Positions 60,669 to 64,000 of a stretch of 64,000 bases of DNA are shown here, piece after piece (position 1 is the first letter of the stretch; every line of letters starts with the position of its first letter). The DNA comes from Tharpella sp964457755. Its GTDB lineage: Bacteria > Desulfobacterota > Anaeroferrophillalia > Anaeroferrophillales > Tharpellaceae. The stretch is from assembly GCA_964457755.1 (NCBI GenBank), contig CAYWGC010000007.1, forward strand, positions 34,473 to 98,472, read 5' to 3'. The notes under the pieces are model-generated. The model made no database searches. It was given only the letters and a program-made list of their open reading frames with translations, and was not told the origin of the DNA. The translations under genes and the position numbers were made by a program.

Positions 60669-61721
60669 ATGACTGACTTCGACATGGCCGGTTTTTTTGC
60701 AGCTATGAATATTGTTGTCATGGAGCGTTTAGGCGATGGTTCTCTCCAAGTAATCGGGACGACACCACATTGGTTCGGGCAGCTTTACCCGAATGTCGAC
60801 ATGGAGGGTGGCAGGTTAAGACTGGAAGATGGGTCCTCTTTCCTTGAAATATTTATAGATGAGGTGGCCGATTTTTGGAGAAAGAATGAAACGGGGCGGC
60901 TGACATCGGATGCATGGACTGAAACTGACTCATTGGGAAATGAGTGCATCCTTGAAGTCTCGGCAACCTGTTTTGAGGGGAGAAAAATCGTAGTCATTGA
61001 GTCGCTCGGAGACTCATTCAAAAAAAGGCAGACCGTTTTTCAAAAAGCAAGGGAAACCTTCTTAGATAAAGAAGCTCTGGAAAAGGTTGTCGCCGAGCGC
61101 ACCGAAGACCTTCGCAAGACAACGGAAGATCTTAGAAAAGCACTTGATGCGATCGTTCATGTCTTAGCCTTAACAGTTGAAGTTAGGGATCCTTACACAG
61201 CGGGGCATCAGAGAAGAGTGGCAAATCTTGCTCGTGCCATTGCTGTGGAGATGGACTTGTCAGAAACAGTGGTTGAGTCCATCTACATGGCCGGGGTAAT
61301 CCATGATATTGGCAAGATTTCTGTACCGGCAGAGCTTCTTAGTAAACCCGGCCCATTGAACGAAAATGAATTCAATCTTATTAAAGCCCATCCACAAGTC
61401 GGCTGTGATATTTTGAAAGATATAGATTTTCCTTGGGATATTAGCAGGATAGTTCACCAGCATCACGAGAAGATGGATGGTTCCGGTTATCCTCAAGGTA
61501 TGTCTGGTGAACATATCATCTTAGAGGCAAGAATTTTAATGGTCGCTGATGTCGTAGAGGCTATGGCCTCTCACCGGCCTTATCGACCGGCGCTTGGTAT
61601 AGAAAAGGCATTAGAGGAAATTAAAAAGAATAGTGGTCTATCTTATGATCCTGATGTGGTTGATGCTTGCGTGAATCTCTTTTCCGAGAAGGGATATAAT
61701 CTTGAACAGGAAATGACATAG
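60669..61721 (+). CDS. Sensor-like protein with HD-GYP domain
   Basis: 350 residues, no signal peptide. An N-terminal PAS-like domain (1-112, MERLGDGSLQVIGTTPHWFGQLYP in part), a coiled-coil linker (120-160) and a canonical HD-GYP: H180, HD 212-213 (IHDIGKISVP), H241, HH 265-266 and DGSGYP at 270-275. Predicted to cleave c-di-GMP. It follows the GTPase by 71 bases with an AAGGAAAAGG ribosome site. It closes the cassette. Confidence 0.88.
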   Translation: MTDFDMAGFFAAMNIVVMERLGDGSLQVIGTTPHWFGQLYPNVDMEGGRLRLEDGSSFLEIFIDEVADFWRKNETGRLTSDAWTETDSLGNECILEVSATCFEGRKIVVIESLGDSFKKRQTVFQKARETFLDKEALEKVVAERTEDLRKTTEDLRKALDAIVHVLALTVEVRDPYTAGHQRRVANLARAIAVEMDLSETVVESIYMAGVIHDIGKISVPAELLSKPGPLNENEFNLIKAHPQVGCDILKDIDFPWDISRIVHQHHEKMDGSGYPQGMSGEHIILEARILMVADVVEAMASHRPYRPALGIEKALEEIKKNSGLSYDPDVVDACVNLFSEKGYNLEQEMT

Positions 61722-62119
61722 TTTCGACGGCCATTTTAAAAATAGTGACAGAGACTACTTTTTTAGTGATTACAGAAAGAAGAACTAAACCGCTGCGCGG
61801 TGGTAGATACAGAGGACTTGTGGGGAAATCCTAGAATAAAGGATTATTGAAAAACCCGTTCTATCTGTTATTCAGTAGCTCATGTTGTTGAGTTTTGCAA
61901 CTTGTAGTCTCACCCCCTGAAAAGCGATTTCCTATAAGCTAAGCTGAGAAAATCATATGAGAATGCAGTATGACTTTGTGTCTATAAAATCAAAGAAAGT
62001 TTAATGCCACGGTGTAGTGCCATTGCAACGTACGAGCGGGCAGGTTACACGGATTTCAATAGAAGCTCGCTGTAAAGCATTTTAAAAAGTGGGATTGGGA
62101 AAAAATCGGGGGAAATGCT
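61722..62119. other. 398-base gap with the second 33-bp repeat
   Basis: No coding frame supported. It contains the right copy of the 33-bp repeat (61908-61940) and the leader of the secreted protein. Two AATCC-type short repeats and a GGAAATCC stretch are seen, nothing else I can name. Confidence 0.5.
61908..61940 (+). repeat. 33-bp direct repeat, right copy
   Basis: Matches 56504-56536 at 31 of 33 bases in the same orientation. The two mismatches are A/T near the start and A/G in the middle. The copies are 5.4 kb apart and enclose the phosphoesterase remnant and the GTPase cassette. Confidence 0.8.
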
Positions 62120-64000
62120 ATGAAGATACCAGTCGGAAAGTGCATAAAGGTTCTAAATGCCAGTCTGTTAATATTCCTTTTTTTTATGAGCAGTCAGGCT
62201 TTTTCAGTAGAGACCTGGAATTCCGTTGTGGAGAATCAGAACGGTAACGTCTCGACTTCGGGAACAACCTATACGGATATTTTCAGTCCCGCAGCGACGG
62301 TGGACGTCCCCAGTGGCGGTGCTGACGTGCTTGTGCTCGCATCATGGTCTGCTCAGACAGCAACTGGGGGAGGTCTGTTGAGAATTGGCACTTGGCGCCT
62401 ATCGCATGGATCGACATATTCCGTCGAGCTGTCACGGTCCTTATCAGGAAGTAAAGATGAGGGGGTGGCAACACTTGTTCATATATTTACAGGGGTATCA
62501 GCTGGATCCCAGACATTCAATCTTGAGCACAAATCAAGCACCAGTTCGAACATCTATACATTCGAAGCTACGATTGTGGCAATTCCGCTGACCGACTCAA
62601 CCGAGGGCGTGACACTCGCTCACGACGTAGAACAACATGTCGCAAACGTGAGCACGACAGATCCCACAAATTATATCAAGGTGACTGCAACGGAGAATGT
62701 CTATGTGAGTACGGCCTTACAAAATGCATTATTCATCGCAACTTCCTTCAATTCCACCACGGGTGACGGAGGTGCGGAAACGGGTCAATGGAAGCTCCAA
62801 TACGGCAGTTGCGAGACCCCAGGCTGTACAGTCAGTTCATGGTCGGACGTGGGAGGCGCCTATATGGAAAGGAAGATGAGTGGATCGAACGATACGGGTG
62901 CTGTTACGCTTTACGGGCTGGTTGGTGTTGAAGAATCCCCTGGCCCAGGCTATTATTCGACGAGACTGGTTATGAAGTCAAAAGGAGGAAGTACAGTAGA
63001 GACTTTAAATGCGACTGTCGCGGCAGTATCTCTCTCATATTTCTATAATAACCAGATCGGATACTTGCCCAGATTTCATACCAGAAAGCCTTCCGCGACA
63101 GCTTCAAGCAACAGTCTACAAGCCCTAACGAACATAGGGACATGGACAAGTTCGTCAATCACACTCGCTGGCACTGCAAATATCTTTGCTGCTGGAAGCT
63201 CTTATGGGGCCTCTGGTGGTGCCGGGAATATCGAAGGAGGTTGGGGGGTGGGTTTTACCAGCTTTCCTCCTGGCCCCGCAGGATATCTTACCACCGGCGA
63301 GGTTGTGACTAGAGACATCGCTGACACAGCAGATGTGGGTTCAGTTGGCGCTGTTGGTCTTGCAGAATCATTCTTAGCGGGTACCTATACGCCCATGGCT
63401 TTTGGTCAGGTAACCAGCAGTGAATTTGACTATTCCAGTCTTAATGTCGTGGGCTTTTCACTGACCAGCGAAGGATTGGTGGCTGCTGAGGTGGCTGCGA
63501 TCAAAAGTGTTGAGGACGAGAACGGGGGCAACGTGGAGCCCGGGGACAGTCTGCGCTACACGATTCTGATGCAGAACCAAAGCGGTTTTGATGTGAATGG
63601 GATGGAGTTTGAGGACGACATTCCGGACAACACCGCCTACATTGCGTCGAGTGCGACCGCGCCTGCGGGGAGCACGGTGACATCCGAGACCCCGGTTCTG
63701 AACATCACGGGGATCGATGTGCCCGCGCACAGTCAGGTCAGTGTCACTTTCCGGGTTACTGTGAACACTCCGGTGCCTGACGGGGTAACCGAGATAAGCA
63801 ATCAGGGGACGGTGTCTTATGACAGCAACTGGGATGGGAACAACGATGCCACCCAGGATACGGATGGGGACACGATCCTGCCGGGACAGCAGCCCACGGT
63901 GGTCCCGGTGCCGGTGACGGCAGGGCCCAACTTTGACCAGACGATCAAGGCGGTATCGTTGCAGAACGATGCGGATGGTAACGGGGTCGTGAGCCCCGGT
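62120..64000 (+). CDS. Large secreted DUF11-repeat protein (3' end outside window)
   Basis: At least 627 residues, running off the right edge. A signal peptide (ASLLIFLFFMSSQAFS, cleavage near 28-30) follows a GGGGGA ribosome site. Residues about 30-450 are a beta-rich Ser/Thr/Gly-rich region without family motif that I recognise. From about 452 a DUF11 repeat appears (IKSVEDENGGNVEPGDSLRY, then NQSGFDVNGMEFEDDIPDN), and a second repeat starts at the window end (DADGNGVVSPG). DUF11 arrays are typical of surface adhesins. The DNA becomes visibly more G+C-rich in the repeat part. Confidence 0.8.
   Translation, partial: MKIPVGKCIKVLNASLLIFLFFMSSQAFSVETWNSVVENQNGNVSTSGTTYTDIFSPAATVDVPSGGADVLVLASWSAQTATGGGLLRIGTWRLSHGSTYSVELSRSLSGSKDEGVATLVHIFTGVSAGSQTFNLEHKSSTSSNIYTFEATIVAIPLTDSTEGVTLAHDVEQHVANVSTTDPTNYIKVTATENVYVSTALQNALFIATSFNSTTGDGGAETGQWKLQYGSCETPGCTVSSWSDVGGAYMERKMSGSNDTGAVTLYGLVGVEESPGPGYYSTRLVMKSKGGSTVETLNATVAAVSLSYFYNNQIGYLPRFHTRKPSATASSNSLQALTNIGTWTSSSITLAGTANIFAAGSSYGASGGAGNIEGGWGVGFTSFPPGPAGYLTTGEVVTRDIADTADVGSVGAVGLAESFLAGTYTPMAFGQVTSSEFDYSSLNVVGFSLTSEGLVAAEVAAIKSVEDENGGNVEPGDSLRYTILMQNQSGFDVNGMEFEDDIPDNTAYIASSATAPAGSTVTSETPVLNITGIDVPAHSQVSVTFRVTVNTPVPDGVTEISNQGTVSYDSNWDGNNDATQDTDGDTILPGQQPTVVPVPVTAGPNFDQTIKAVSLQNDADGNGVVSPG

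Noticed and set aside
1..64000. tRNA and rRNA genes
   Set aside because: No acceptor/T-arm pattern or rRNA sequence was recognised by eye; a covariance-model scan was not possible.

Overview
The window reads as the chromosome of a Gram-negative, diderm, probably anaerobic bacterium related to the former Deltaproteobacteria (Desulfobacterota/Desulfuromonadota). The grounds are the gene order lpxA - Gfo/Idh oxidoreductase - lpxB - msbA next to bamA-skp-fabZ, a monofunctional nickel CO dehydrogenase (CooS), a tmk-holB-ricT-metG-dciA-like-rsmI string, CheX, PilZ and HD-GYP signalling proteins, and a probable selenoprotein. The lineage is an inference from gene content and order; there is no rRNA in the window and I found no tRNA.

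Layout. 1-2.6 kb: end of ruvA, ruvB, a CsgD/LuxR-type regulator and a PilZ protein. 2.7-4.5 kb: a UDP-glucuronate-epimerase-like gene and a Q/T/P-rich protein of unknown role, convergent on a strong bidirectional terminator. 4.6-17.5 kb, all on the minus strand: an envelope biogenesis block (bamA, skp, fabZ, lpxA, oxidoreductase, lpxB, msbA; and lysS, lolC/E, a double cyclic-nucleotide-binding protein, lolD). 17.5-20.1 kb: TPR proteins and a charged small protein. 20.2-24.5 kb: kdsB, an HNH protein, a divergent MoaE, then a minus-strand operon of 3D-domain protein, candidate selenoprotein and a duplicated CQLG-motif protein; then pyrF and a Cys-containing conserved-looking protein. 24.5-30.1 kb: ispH, cmk, efp, an M24 peptidase, aroQ, dtd and an HD-GYP protein. 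30.3-34.6 kb: a repeat element, cooS and proS. 34.6-48.3 kb, plus strand: ftsE, ftsX, envC, ctpA, yibQ (cell division and peptidoglycan), a Na/Pi symporter, fbp, guaB, guaA, an NtrC-type regulator with a degenerate receiver, and rlmN. 48.4-55.8 kb: cheX, a lytic transglycosylase, then tmk through rsmI.

From 55.8 kb to the right edge the character changes: an IS91-type transposase remnant, a metallophosphoesterase gene truncated exactly at a 33-bp sequence, a four-gene cassette (coiled-coil protein, cytosolic-domain/TM/BON/OmpA protein, Ras-like GTPase, HD-GYP protein), a second copy of the same 33-bp sequence, and the start of a large secreted DUF11-type protein that runs off the window. I read this as an accessory island.

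The two most interesting observations are (i) an in-frame UGA at 22331-22333, followed by a hairpin with bacterial SECIS geometry, in a very small membrane protein whose readthrough frame ends in TAATG overlap with the next gene; and (ii) the Ras-like GTPase cassette between the 33-bp direct repeats. Several families of short intergenic repeats (a TIR-like pair, CCACAGA palindromes, heptamer arrays) are also present.
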